Shown here: piece by piece, positions 13,788 to 28,700 of the stretch
How positions within the stretch are numbered: the first letter of the stretch is position 1
How the letters are laid out: the number at the start of each line of letters is the position of its first letter
Origin: Megaustenia siamemsis
Taxonomy: Eukaryota > Mollusca > Gastropoda > Stylommatophora > Ariophantidae
Direction of reading: 5' to 3'
DNA: 64,000 nucleotides
Assembly: GCA_032433765.1 (NCBI GenBank)
Contig: JAVIAB010000092.1
Span: 61,108,126 to 61,172,125, forward strand
Notes under the pieces: generated by a model
Seen by the model: only the letters and a program-made list of their open reading frames with translations
What the model was told of the DNA's origin: nothing
The model's database searches: none
Program-made: the position numbers and the translations under genes

Positions 13788-16700
13788 ACATTAGATATGG
13801 TAATAACACCGCCTTCATAAACAGCCTCGAATATTTGAACCAATCACATTTAACTGTGTTTCTGAGACATTCAGTGAAAAATGAGAGCAAACGTTAAGTA
13901 GACATCAAAACTCAAACTAGGTGATGACCATAAAGTAATTATTCTCTATGTAGTCAATGACAACTAGAAAACAATGTAAACTTCTGTGTTCAGTCAGCTG
14001 TGAAGGAAAAGTAACAATGGTTATTCAGTGGTTCTCAAGATTCTAAAGATTGAACGTATCTCGAAACAACTACAAAAACTCTAAGGCAACCTTGCAATTC
14101 ATAACCACAGGTGCTCATATATATATATTCTTCCAGCATCCAAACTACGATAATTTCAAATGGAAAGCTCCTGCAAAATATCCCATTAGCTTCTTAAAAC
14201 ATAAGCGCTAACGTCTGTAAACGTCAATAACCACTAGATCTGTCAGACTAGTACTCCTTATTGTTGTCTGGTATTATAGAAGGTCATACTAGTGCTCCTT
14301 GTTGTCTGGTATTATGGACGGTCATAATAGTGCTCCTTGTTGTCTGGTATTATGGACGGTCATACTAGTGCTCCTTGTTGTCTGGTATTATGGACGGTCA
14401 TACTAGTGCTCCTTGTTGCCTGGTATTATGGACGGTCATACTAGTGCTCCTTGTTGTCTGGTATTATGGACGGTCATACTAGTTCTCCTTGTTGTCTGGT
14501 ATTAGGGACGGTCATACTAATTCTGCTTTTTGTCTGGTATTATAGACTCTCATACTAGTGCTCCATGTCTGGTATTAGGGACCGTCATACTAGTTCTCCT
14601 TGTCTGGTATTAGGGACGGTCATACTAGTGCTCCTTGTCTGGTTTTGGGACGGTCATACTAGTGCTCCTTGTCTGGTATTAGTGACGATCATACTAATGC
14701 TCCTTGTCTGGTATTAGGGACGGTCATACTAGTGCTCCTTGTCTGGTATTAGGGACGGTCATACTAGTGCTCCTTGTCTGGTATTACGGACGGTCATACT
14801 AGTGCTTCTTGTCTGGTATTAGGGACGGTCATACTAGTGCTCCTTGTCTGGTATTAGGGACGGTCATACTAGTGCTCCTTGTCTACTATTAGTGACGGTC
14901 ATACTAGTGCTTCTTGTCTGGTATTAGGGACGGTCATACTAGTGCTCCTTGTCTGGTATTAGGGACCGTCATACAAGTGCTCCTTGTATGGTATTAGGGA
15001 CGGTCATACTAGTGCTCCTTGTCTGGTATTAGGGGCGGTCATACTAGTGCTCCTTGTCTGGTATTAGGGACGGTCATACTAGTACTCCTTGTCTACTATT
15101 AGTGACATTCATACTAGTTCTCCTTGTTGTTAGCAATTAGGGACGGTCATACTAGTTCTCCTTGTTGTCTGCTATTAGTGACGGTCATACTAGTTCTCCT
15201 TTTTGTCTACTATTAGTGACGGTCATACTAGTTCTCCTTGTTGTCTGCTATTAGTGACGGTCATACTAGTTCTCCTTGTTGTCTGCTATTAGTGACGGTC
15301 ATACTAGTTCTCCTTGTTGTCTGCTATTAGTGACGGTCATACTAGTTCTCCTTTTTGTCTATTATTATGGACGGTTATACTAGTTCTCCTTGGTGTCTGC
15401 TATTAGTGACGGTCATACTAGTTCTCATTGTTGTCTACTATTAGGGACGGTTATACTAGTTCTCCTTGTTGTCTGCTATTAGTGACGGTCATACTAGTTC
15501 TCCTTGTTGTCTGCTATTAGGGACGGTTATATTAGTGTTCATGGTTGTCTGCTATTAGTGACGGTCATACTAGTTCTCTTTGTTGTCTGCTATTAGGGAC
15601 GGTTTTATTAGGGTTCGTTGTTGTCTGCTATTAGTGATGGTCATACTAGTTCTTCTTGTTGTCTGCTATTAGGGACGGTTATTTCAGTGTTCGTTGTTGT
15701 CTGCTATTAGGGACGGTCATACTAGTTCTCCTTGTTATCTACTATTAGTGACGGTCATACTAGTTCTTCTTGTTGTCTGCTATTAGGGACGGTTATATCA
15801 GTGTTCGTTGTTGTCTGCTATTAGTGACGGTCATACTAGTTCTCCTTGTTATCTACTATTAGTGACGGTCATACTAGTTCTCCTTGTTATCTACTATTAG
15901 TGACGGTCATACTAGTTCTTCTTGTTGTCTGCTATTAGGGACGGTTATATCAGTGTTCGTTGTTGTCTGCTATTAGTGACGGTCATACTAGTTCTCCTTG
16001 TTATCTACTATTAGTGACGGTCATACTAGTTCTCCTTGTTGTCTGCTATTAGTGACGGTCATACTAGTTCTTCTTGTTGTCTGCTATTAGGGACGGTTAT
16101 ATCAGTGTTCGTTGTTGTCTGCTATTAGTGACGGTCATACTAGTTCTCCTTTTATCTACTATTAGTGACGGTCATACTAGTTCTCCTTGTTTGTCTGCTA
16201 TTGGGGACGGTTATATCAGTGTTCGTTGTTGTCTGCTATTAGTGACGGTCATACTAGTTCTCCTTTTATCTACTATTAGTGACGGTCATACTAGTTCTCC
16301 TTGTTATCTACTATTAATGACGGTCATACTAGTTCTTCTAGTTGTCTGGTATTAGGGACGGTTATATCAGTGTTCGTTGTTGTCTGCTATTAGTGACGGT
16401 CATACTAGTTCTCCTTGTTATCTACTATTAGTGACGGTCATACTAGTTCTTCTTGTTGTCTGCTATTAGGGACGGTCATACTAGTTCTCCTTGTTGTCTG
16501 CTATTAGGGACGGTCATACTAATTATCCTTATTGTCTGCTTATAGGAACGGTCATACTAGTTCTCCTTGTTGTCTACTACTAGTGACGGTCCTACTAGTT
16601 CTCCTTGTTGTCTGCTATTAGTGACAGTCCTACTAGTTCTCCTTGTTGTCTACTACTAGTGACGGTCCTACTAGTTCTCCTTGTTGTCTCGTATTAGGGA

Positions 16701-19700
16701 CGGTCATACTAGTAGTTGTCTCCTTGTTGTCTCGTATTAGTGACGGTCATACTAGTTCTCTTTGTTGTCTTGTATTAGGGACGGTCATACTAGTTCTCTT
16801 TGTTGTCTTGTATTAGAGACGGTCATGCTAGTTCACCTTGTTGTCTCGTATTAGGGACGGTCATACTAGTTCACCTTGTTGTCTCGTATTAGGGACGGTC
16901 ATACTAGTTCTCTTTGTTGTCTTGTATTAGAGACGGTCATACTAGTTCTCTTTGTTGTCTTGTATTAGAGACGGTCATACTAGTGCTCCTTGTTCTCTGC
17001 TATTAGGGGCGATCATACCAGTGCTTATTGTTGTTGTCTGCTCTTATGGACGGTCATACTAGTGCTCCATGTTGTCTGGTATTAGAAACGGTCATACTAG
17101 TGCTCCTTGTTCTCTGCTATTAGGGGCGATCATACTAGTGCTCCTTGTTCTCTGCTATTAGGGACGGTCATACTAGTTCTCTTTGTTGTCTGGTATTAGG
17201 GACGGTCATACTAGTTCACCTTGTTGTCTCGTATTAGGGACGGTCATACTAGTGCTCCTTGTTGTCTGGTATTAGGAACGGTCATACTAGTGCTCCTTGT
17301 TCTCTGCTATTAGGGGCGATCATATTAGTGCTCCTTGTTCTTTGATATTAGGGACGGTCATGCTAGTGCTCCTTGTTCTCTGCTATTAGGGCGATCATAC
17401 CAGTGCTTATTGTTGTTGTCTGCTCTGATGGACGGTCATACTAGTGCTCCATGTTGTCTGGTATTAGAAACGGTCATACTAGTGCTCCTTGTTCTCTGCT
17501 ATTAGGGGCGATCATACTAGTGCTCCTTGTTCTCTGCTATTAGGGACGGTCATACTAGTTCTCTTTGTTGTCTGGTATTAGGGACGGTCATACTAGTTCA
17601 CCTTGTTGTCTCGTATTAGGACGGTCATACTAGTGCTCCTTGTTGTCTGGTATTAGGAACGGTCATACTAGTGCTCCTTGTTCTCTGCTATTAGGGGCGA
17701 TCATATTAGTGCTCCTTGTTCTTTGATATTAGGGACGGTCATGCTAGTGCCCCTTGTTCTCTGATAGTAGGAATAATGGTCATACAAGTGTTCTTTATAA
17801 CCTGGTACTAGAAAAGGTCGTACTCTTTGTTGTCTGGTATTGCTCTCAGTTACACGGGTACTCCTTGATGTCTGATATCTGTGACTTTCGACATGTACTC
17901 CTTGTTAGTCCATGTATATACATGGTGATTAGTGGTAGTGCTTTCATTATTACAGTTCTATTTGTTTGTGATGAAAATGTAATTTTTGAACATATCAGAA
18001 TTGAACTCACGTGCAAGGGACAGAACACAGTTTGTCACAATCCTCATATTTTTTTGGAACAAGTTCCGGTAGTTTAGTGACGCAGTCATCTGAAATTGTA
18101 CATCAGTTTCATCTTTAAGAAATATTGTTTTCTTAAATTTTTACAAGCATATGTTGTTTGTGAATTAGAACATGTACGAGTACTAATGTATGTTCTTCAC
18201 AAAATTTAGAAAAATGGAATAAACGTTCATTTTCTCTCCTATCATTTAGGTTACTTAGTACATGATTTATAAATGAAGGGTATTATTTAATAAAATAATC
18301 GTCATTTATCTTTTCTGAAAGAAAAGTCAAATGATTAAATTTGAAATTAATTCACCGATTTATGATTTATTCAATCAAATCTTAGTTAAGAACGTTTCCT
18401 CCTACATTGTAATGTGTAATAAATGAAGGGAAAGTAACACTCATAAATTGTTACATTAAAGTATATCATGTTACTTAGGGTTAATTAGCAAATTCGATCT
18501 CAGATTTGTTCAGAAAACTGAGTAGCCCACAGTTGATCACAATTTGACTGCACCGCATCACGAGCATTTCAATAGTAGACTGTTATAACAAACTGAATTA
18601 CTTTTCTATACTCTCTTTGGTTTCTATTCTTTACTGCGTTTGATTGTTCTTGCTTCACTCTATTAACAAGTCAATTAATTCATCCCATAATTTTGAATTT
18701 ATCCATATATAAGTGTATTTCTTTCATGGCTATAAGATGTGTTTTCAAATGCACTGTTGTTGCTCTTATTACACACTCGGCTCCTAGCAGTGGCCGGTGT
18801 GTTTGTTCCATTAAAAATAGCTGTTGTTTTTATTTAAATAAATCCGTATTTTAAAATTCACTAGATGGTTGTTTCCGCATGCTAGTCCTAAAAAAAAAAT
18901 CTCTTCTCAACATCTCTTTTCAAAGCAAAAAAAGCATGGCTAAAAAATAGATTCAACGAGAATGAGAGGCAAAAACAAGAGAGATGTACGAAGGCTACAT
19001 ACAAACAAATTAAAGAATTAACAGTACGAGAAACGCAAATAAAAACTGGATGTTTAAGATCAAAGAACCGAGAATTGTTGATTCAACAAGTAAGGGAACG
19101 ATGGACAGAATACATTAAAGATCTTTATGATGATGAACGAACAGAAGTAAATGTACAAGTATAATGGGGAAGGACAAGAAATACTTAAAGAGGAAGTGGA
19201 AGATGCCTTGGGCAGTATGAAAGCAGGAAAAGCTCCTGGACCAGGAAATATAATTAAAGAAGAGATTGAAGCTATGGGTGATTTTGTAATAGAAATAATA
19301 ACAACAATATTGAATCATATCTACAACAGCGGATATATACCAGAGGACCTGCTAAAATCAATATGCATAGTCCTACAAAAGAAATCGGGTGCGATTGAAT
19401 GCGAGATCATCGCACAAGAAGCTTTATGGGTTACATGGCTAATTTATTACTAAGGATCATCATGCGAAGAGTGCGAAACAAAATCTGTTCCGAAAGTAGT
19501 GGTTTTGTTGGAGGTAAAGATACGAACAATGCCATATACATCATCAGATCTTTAGTAGAAAGGGCACAGAAGTGAAAACAGATCTATACCTATGTTTCAA
19601 AGATTACACCATGGCATTTGACAAAGTAAAGAACCAAGAAGTAATCACAATTTTAGAAGGCATAAACTTTGACAGCAAAGATATAAGAATAAAAAGAACA

Positions 19701-22700
19701 TGTACTGGAAACAAACAGCGGAAATAAGAGCTGGAAATCAATTGGAAATGTTTCAACAAATAAAACAGGGTGTTAGTCAAAGTTGTGTGCTGTCACCAGA
19801 TGTATTTAATATGTATAGTGAGATTATTTTCAGATCCATAAGGGGCATGTCCGGAATAATAATCGGGGGTCAAAATATAAATAATCCGAGGTATGCTGAT
19901 GATGCAGTCTTAATCGCTAAAAATGAAAATCAGTTACAAGAAATGTTAGAAATTGTAGCGAAGAAAGCACAAATAATGGACTCAGCCTTAATTAACAATA
20001 TTAAACCAGGTTAATGAATTTAAATATCTGGGAACATTGTTAACCTCATATGGTAGATGCACAATAGAGGTGAGATGCAAAATGGCTCAAGCAAAAGCAG
20101 CTTTCCAAAAAAATGAGGAAGCTACTGTGCAATCCATTTTTGACAATAGAAAAAAGAAAAGGATTTATTAAATGTTATGTAGAGCCAGTCTTAAAACATG
20201 GATGTGAATCATGGACAATAGGACAACAGATAAGAAAATCACTGTAGGCCGTAGAAATGTGGTTTTACAGAAGAATGTTGAGAATACCATGGACAGCTAA
20301 GAAGAGTAATGAAAACGTTCTGAAAGAGGCCATAGGAAAAAGAGAGCTAATATTCAATATTAGGAAGAAACAATCATCATTTTTGGCCATGCTGTGAGAA
20401 ATAAAAAGCTGGAATATAATGTGACAATTGCTAAAATTGAAGAACGAAGAGATAGAGGGAATCAAACAGAAAAGATACCAGACAGCTTAAGAGAATGGCT
20501 TGGCAGAAGATCAACAACAGAAATGATAAATAACCGTCGAGATCGTCCGTTGTCGAGAGACATGATATCCTACGCCAGCAGGCATGGTACTTGATGATGA
20601 TGACGAGTCCTCGAAAGTATGTTGTAGTCTTCTGCCACTTGTTATGATCTTGTAGGGAAAATGTAATTAATATTCGCCTGCATCTGATTCTTTTGTGTCG
20701 ATCTGTGTACATTTTATATGGTTTCTTTACTAAATCTCGTAGTGTAAGATTTGTAATGTTTTAGATAAGTTATTTGTGCATTAGGTTTATGAATTAATGT
20801 CGACTCTCTTTGTCTATGTGTATAATTTCAAAATGAATGTGGTTTTTCAATTTGATTATCGAAGGACTTATTAAGTTACAGTGATAGGTAAAACAAATTT
20901 ATGAATTTATTTGTTTTAAATCTGTTAACACCATAACACTGTGAGTAGTAATACATATGGTGTGTGTGCTTTAAAACTATTTAAAGTAATATTAAATTTG
21001 TATATTTTGATATACTATGGCAAGTAAGCAGATGCTACTTTTTATTTGAAATTTTTAGTGGACATTCAGTTTCAATTTTGTGGGGTTTTTTTTATTTGCT
21101 TACTCATTATAGCATACTTTAAATTTGATTTTTCTAAAGCAAACATATTAGAATATTGTAAATGAATAGAGCAGCCTCTCCTGAACATTTTTATTTATGC
21201 TACTTGACCAAACAATGACAAACAGAGAAACAGCAGATTTATCGCTAAATTTCTTGACACTGTTATGTGTAAACACATTGTGCTAAAAATAGGTATCGAA
21301 AGAGTGTCGCACTTCGTTTTGGTCTGTGTCCACTAACAGTACAACAGACTCAAACACATTCATTTGTTCCTGTCATGACTAATAAAATAGTTGAAGTTGT
21401 TCGATAAGTCTACTAATTATCTGTTGCTGAGCGTTATGATCTCTGACTGGATTGTTCGCTACGTTTTTATTCACATATTCGCATGCTGAGGTCAATCTTG
21501 AAGGACATGTTTTGACGCCCTACTTGTTAATCCCCGGTAACACGCCTGGAAGTTTTTGTTAGTCAGATACAAATTACTTTGTGAGTGACAAATGATTACC
21601 AGTTTGCGCGTCTGTCATGTTGCAAACTGTTGCGTTGTCTGCAACATAGTAGAAGGGGACAGCACACGCGCAGTAGTCGATAACTATGTCCTGGTAGCAG
21701 GACTTAAGACAACCCAGCTTGCTGTAGTCTGTACCCAGGTATGTTCTGTAGTAATCGGTGATCTTGCCGGTGTTACCACATGATCCGTGAGGTGGGGGCA
21801 GTCTGGTGAAGGTGATCTGAAAAGAGTGTACACAGCGATAAAAGCGATTACATGTATCAATTGCGGTTCTAATATATATCTATTTAGATTAGCTTCACTC
21901 AAACTTCGAAAAGCTTTAATTGATCTGTTCCTTCGATATTATTACAACATTAGGCGACGCAGAGGATATGTGAGACAATATATAGCACAGATGGACTCAT
22001 CTTCCGTCTATTATTATTGTGCCCATGTATTTCAGGCTCTGCGCTTGTTTCAGTCCGGCTTATTTTTATGATTGAGCGGGGAGTTGTTTCTTTGTTACGA
22101 TCATTAATTATGTTTTCTTTACAGTTGACTCGGGCGTAATACCGACCACAATAGGCCAAAAATCATGTGCTGAAGGTCTGTAACATTTATGGTCACTAAC
22201 ACCATATTCCCTATACGTCACTTGGCATGACGGGGGCTCTTTTTTACAGTTGAGGCTGAGACCATTCACACCATAGCAACCAATATTTAAAAAAAAACTA
22301 TCTTTACGTCACATAGTACCATTGCTGGTGTATGACGGGGGGCAACGATAGAACCAGAGGGATAAAGGCCGCTTAGTCAAGCAGTCGCCACGACGTGTGA
22401 GACTCAGGATTTTTATTTTACCCCCCCCCCCGATAGAAAAAATCCTTTCTGTCTACCGCGGGCTTCGAACACCGAACGTCGGCTTTTCAGCCAGCGGAAC
22501 AGTGGTTTTAGCCGCACGGCCACGCGCACATCCTGCAACCAATATGTGTGAACACAAACTGACTGGCTGTAATGAAGGTGAAAACACAAAGTGCATGGAA
22601 GGAGAAGTGGGCATTTTAGTTGACGCTAATTTAAACTACATCAAGACATATATCATATTCTTTAAAAAATTAGGAAGATGCTACCGGTACCGTTCACAGC

Positions 22701-25700
22701 CAAAAAATCGAAATATGAGATACTAAAACATGCGATTGTGAAAAGGAATATGTACAAATAATTTAGGAAATAGTAGTCCAGATTTATGGGGCATATGTGC
22801 AGAAGAAATAGGTTAACATTTTTGTAACAACAGGAATAAAAACATGTAGAATGTAGGAAACTTAGAAACATAAAATATAATGGTTTGGTTAGGTATCCCT
22901 ATCATCTCGTCTGCAAAGTCTACTCAGCGTGGTATTGTGAAGAAGCATATTTATACATCGTTGCATACATACATATTTAAGCATTCCATGTAAATATGTT
23001 CTTTTCCGTGTACGTATGTATGAATATATACTCGTACGAGACAGGTGTCTAAATATTGTACAGAAATGAGAATTGACTAATAATGTAGAGAAGCTCGCAA
23101 GAAACAAATGTTAAATATGGGGCACTGAAATTTATTTTTTTATCATTTTGTGGGATAAACGTTAAAAGTCCAGATTTTTTTAAATTATTCAATTAAGTTG
23201 GTTAAACAGTTATCATGAAATATAGCAAAATGTTCAAGGTGGACGCTACCTGTTTAATCCCGACAGAAGTAGACCGACCAGGCATGACCGATATCCCCTC
23301 ATCTTCAGGAAACGGCATCGAACCTTTCTTGTGAACCAGAACTCTAATTCCTGCGTCAGGAGCCAAATTTGCCACGTAATTGTCTTGATCCAGGAATAGT
23401 TCTAGTCTCAGTCCTCAATAAAAAATAACTAGCAAACATTACTTCAAAAGACATTTTAAATTTCAGACAGAACTGCAATACAAATTAATTTTTGTGTGTG
23501 ACAAATAAAATGATGCTTGTGAAAACTATTGAAATTATACAACTATTCAGTGTGACTTTCAGTACAATAAAAGACAACTAGAATGTTTCAGCTTTGCGAA
23601 CAAGAAACACTAAACAAAGGACTAATGTTTCGATCGAAAGGTCTTCAACTCAAACGAAAACAAACAAAATAGAATACACATTGTACAAATTTGATTATTC
23701 TTGTAATGTTCAACACATGTACTTTCATCATACGTTATATAGGCCGTTTCATGCTTTTGGATCATAGAGGTAATAATTACTATTGCATCTGATGTTACTT
23801 CTTTCAGCGACGCTTAACATATATTTCATTTCGTACACTGACGTGCCACGGTTTCAAACAAGTATTACCTTCAACAGACAAGGAAATTACTGGAGTCTGT
23901 AGAAAGGTAGTTTTTCAGAATAATGTTGAGAATACCATGGACAGCTAAGAAGAGTAATGAAAATGTTCTGAAAGAGGTCAAGGCAAAAAGAGAGCTTATT
24001 TCCAATATTAGGATGAAACAATCTTAATTTTTTTACCATGTAATGAGAAGAGAACAACTGGAATATATTGTAACAACTGGAAAAATTGAGGGACGAAGAG
24101 ATAGAGCGAAGCAAAGAGGAAAAATGCCAGACAGCTTAAGAGGATGGCTTGGAAGAAGGTCAACAAAAGAAATGATAAATAACTGTCGAGATCGAAAGTT
24201 GTGGAGAGACATGATCACCTACGCCAGCAAGCCGGGTACTTGATGATGATGATGATGATGACTAACTTCAGGTACTCCTGTCGTACTAACATAAAATACT
24301 CGATGCATTTATTTTGATGACAGATATTTCTTATGTCAGCAACTGTAACAAGGTAAAACAATCAGGACAATAACTATAATTCCAGTGAACCTCTTACTCT
24401 TCTCACAATCATCACATTACGTCTTCAGCACTTAACGTCAGTCTTATCTTAAACCCGAGAATACTCTTCTCTTATATATTACATCTTCCATAATGACAAT
24501 ATTTGAATATTTTCTCTATTCTACAAATAAAAATCAACACAAGTCCAAATGGGTTCTCACATATGTTAATACAGTATTTCTACATATTTCGCCATCCATT
24601 ATGACACTATGTATAGTCTACTACTTTCAGTCTAAAATCTTCACTAGTCCAAGAGAGTTTATAACATCTATCATCATCATCATCATCATCATCATCATTT
24701 GCCATGACACCAAGCTATCCAGTATTTTCTCTCTTTGTCGTCCGCTAGCTCTCTTTCCTTTTATTTTGCCAGTTGTAACCAAGTATTCCAACTTTCCTCT
24801 TCTCATGATGTGCCCAAAAAATGTTGATTGATTGTTTCTTTCTGATGTTTTTACGAGCTCCATTTTTGTGTTGGCCTTTTTGAGAATTTCCTCATTGGAC
24901 TTTTTAGCTGTTCAGGGAACTTTCAACATTCTGCTGAGAAATCCCATATCTCTGTCCTCTAATCGTCTTTTCATTTGTTTGTCTACTGTCCATAATTCGC
25001 TTCCATAGGTCAGAATTGGTTCTATATAGCACCGTTAAACTCTCTTTCTCACTTCTATTGGCATAGATTTGTTGCATCTGATATTTTTCATTTTCTGAAA
25101 TGCTATTTTCGCCTGAGCTATTCTGCTTTTTATTTCTGTGGTGCATCTTCCATTTGATGTTATTATAGTGCCCAAGTATTTGAAACGTTGCACTTGTTTC
25201 AGATTTGTCTCGTTTATTTTTATGCTGCATGCTGGTGGTGATTGTTTTTTCGATATGGCCATTACTTCTGTTTTCTTACTATTCAGACCTTTCTTGTTGC
25301 TTTCTTGTACTATTATGTTTATCATTTCTTGCAGTTCATTCTCTGTCTCTGCTATTAAGACTGTCATCCGCATATCGCAAATTATTTATATTGTAACCTA
25401 TTTTTTGTGTTTTTTTAAAAAATATTTATATGTGGTCTACTACTGATCTCATAATATGTTCGCTGTCAAGTGATAACAAATCCGGCGACAGTACGCAGCC
25501 TTGTCTGACTCCTTGTTTTATATATTGGAACCGTCTTATTTGGTTGCTAATGTGTATAGCTGCTGTTTGTTGCCAGTACATGTTTTTTTTGTAATGATTC
25601 ACAGATCCTTGCCATCAATGTTTAATTTCTTCAGCATATTGATTATTTAAGCACATGCTTACTTTGTTAAATGCTTTTGTGCGGTCTATAAAGCACATAT

Positions 25701-28700
25701 ATAAAGATCTTTCTTTACTTTTAAAGTCTTCCTATCAATGTTCTTAAGACGTATATTATATTATTTGTGCCCTTTCCTTCCACAAACCCACACTACTCTC
25801 ACTTATTACTCACTTATTGCTGGTTTTATTTTGTTCTTTGCACATCTCATGATGATTCTTAGTAACATTTTCGTCGTATGGCTCATGTGTCCAGTGTTAT
25901 ATGTTATCGAGTAGTTTTGTTATGATTTGTAATCCCAGATCTCCTAATGCATTTACCTCTTCTATTGTTATATTGTCGGGACCTGGAGCGTTGCCTCTTT
26001 TCATGTGTTAAATTGCATCCTCCACTTCATCCTCATTACTGATGGACCTGTATCTTTTTTTTTATTATTTAGCTCTGGTCATTCATCATCATAGAGTTGA
26101 CTGATATATTCTGTCCATCTTTTCATTGTCTTCCCCTGTCCCATTATTATATTTTCTTTTTTTGATTTTAGACATCCTTAAACTTTGACTTCTTTTATTC
26201 CTGTTAATTCATTTAACTGTTTGTGCATAAATCTTGAGTCTTTCTTTTGTTGTTTTTTCCATTTCTTCACAGTTCTGCTTTAACCATCCTTCATTTGCTT
26301 CTCTGCATTTGTTTTTGATCTATTTGTGCAGTATTTTGTATGTCCATTCTTCTTTCTTAAGTTATCATTTTTCGTCCATTAGTTCTAGTATTTCTTCTGT
26401 CATTCATTTCTTTCTGTTGATTCTTTTAGTCACTGTTATTACTTCTTTTGATATTTGTTGAATCGATTGGTTTAGCATTTCCCACTGCTCCACGATCTCC
26501 TGTATTTTCTCAATAGCATTATATCTATTTTGGTAGCCGCGATAGCTCAGTGGTTAGGGAACTGGACTACAAAGGACAAGAGATAGTGTTCGATCCCAGT
26601 CGACGACTTCCGGGTTCACCCAGCTTTAAATGTGAACCGGATTTTTTTCTGGGAAAGTAAAGCGGCACGGGCGTAATACCGACCACATTACACCAAAAAT
26701 CATGTGTCTAAGATCTGTAACATTTATGGTCACTAACACCATTTTCCCTATATGCCACTTGGCAGGACGGGGGTACTTTACATTTTACTTATTATATCTA
26801 TTTTGTACTACCGTACTGTACTTATCACTCATCTGTCTATCTACTCTAAGCATATCCAGTTCTAGTTTCATATTTCTTGGGGATTTCTGTGCCTTCCGCA
26901 GTTTTATTCTTCTTTCCAACTACTGGTACAAGGTCACTATTGCAATCTTCTCCTGGCCTTATTTTAACAGATGTAAGCCCGTTCCTGAATCTTCTCTGCA
27001 GCAGTTAACAATTTGATTATGTACTTTTTTGTCTGTGCTTTGCCATGTCTATAGCCGCCTAGGGTGTTGTTTGAACATATAATCTATAAATTACAATAAT
27101 TATTACGTGTCCAATACAACATGTTGCTTAAATTAGAATACATATTCTAGTGTCACAGCACATAAAGTCAGTGTTAAGCTAATCCTAAGACTAGTATTCT
27201 CTCATGCTCTCGATCGTCTAACATAACACACATTTATTCTATATTTTTTTTTTACAATTCGATATCGGCACTAGTCTGAGCAGATTATAATATTGCTATT
27301 TTAAGAATACTTCTCTATAACAGTCAAGACGATCTATTCTCACAATTGACGAAATCTATCTCATCTGGTAATGATCTCAGCTACGAGCTCTGTGTTTTCA
27401 ACTCCATTGAACAGGTCATTTTGCCTCAAAGCGATCCCTTTTCCTTTATCAATATGTTCTACTTTTATTTTATTTTGCATGATCTCGTCTGATTCACATT
27501 GTGTGTCCTTGACCGACCACTTAAGTTGAGATAACTCTATTTACAATTAATCGCTAAGACATTTGTTCTCTCTCATTGGTTACACATTTCACAATCTTTC
27601 TCTTACTCTGTCTACAAGCCTATACAATCTTTCTTTCACCCTGACTACAAGCTTACACAATCTTCCTCTTACTCTGACTACAAGCTTACACAATCTTTTT
27701 CTTATCTTGACTATAAGCTTGCACAATCTTTCTATTACCCTGCGACACGCTTACACAATCTTTCTCTTACCATGATTACAAGCTTACACAATCTTTCTGT
27801 TACTCTGATTACAATATTACACAATCTTTCTCTTACCCTGACTATAAGCTAACACAATCTTTCTCTTACCCTGAATACAAGCTTACACACAATCTTTAAT
27901 CTTTACTACAAGCTTACACAATCTTTCTCTTACTCTGACAACAAGCTTACACAATCTTTCTTTTACCCTGACTACAAGCTTACACAATCTTACTGTTACT
28001 CTGATTACAATATTACACAATCTTTCTCTTACCCTGACTACAAGCTAACACAATCTTTCTCTTACCCTGACTACAAGCTTACACACAATCTTTAATCTTT
28101 ACTACACGCTTACACAATCTTTCTCTTACTCTGACTACAAGCTTACACAATCTTTCTTTTACCCTGACTACAAGCTTACACAATATTTCTCTTACCATGA
28201 TTACAAGCTTACACAATATTTCTCTTACTCTGACTACAAGCTTACACAATCTTTCTTTTACCCTGATTACAAGCTTACACAATCTTTCTCTTACCATGAT
28301 TACAAGCTTACACAATTTTTCTCTTACCCTTACTACAAGCATACACGATCTGTCTCTTACCATGATTACAATCTTACACGATCTTTCTATTAGCTTGCTA
28401 CAAGCTTGCACAATCTTTCTCTTACTCTGATTACAAGCTTACACAATCTTTAAAATTAACAGCGGCCACAGTCATCTAACCCCATCATTGCACTTAAAGA
28501 TATAGTGCACGTGGATGCAATCTGCATAATTGTATATGAAAAGTCAATAGAATGAATTGTGCATTATGTATTATAATGTCTTTGGTAAGACAACAAACAC
28601 TGATTTCCATAAATGAGGAAAATGAAATCCATTTTTTTCCCTGTGGGTATATTGCGTACTAATATGAATGGAAATGTCTTACAGAAGCAGAAGTTGTAAC

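Noticed and set aside
16074..16355. Open frames inside the 3.5-kb minisatellite
   Set aside because: Frame changes from unit to unit with 34-37-bp periods; no start context or homology.
27563..28430. Leu/Val-Lys-Cys-rich repeat ORFs
   Set aside because: By-product of a 33-bp tandem repeat, open on both strands; no sign of selection for coding.
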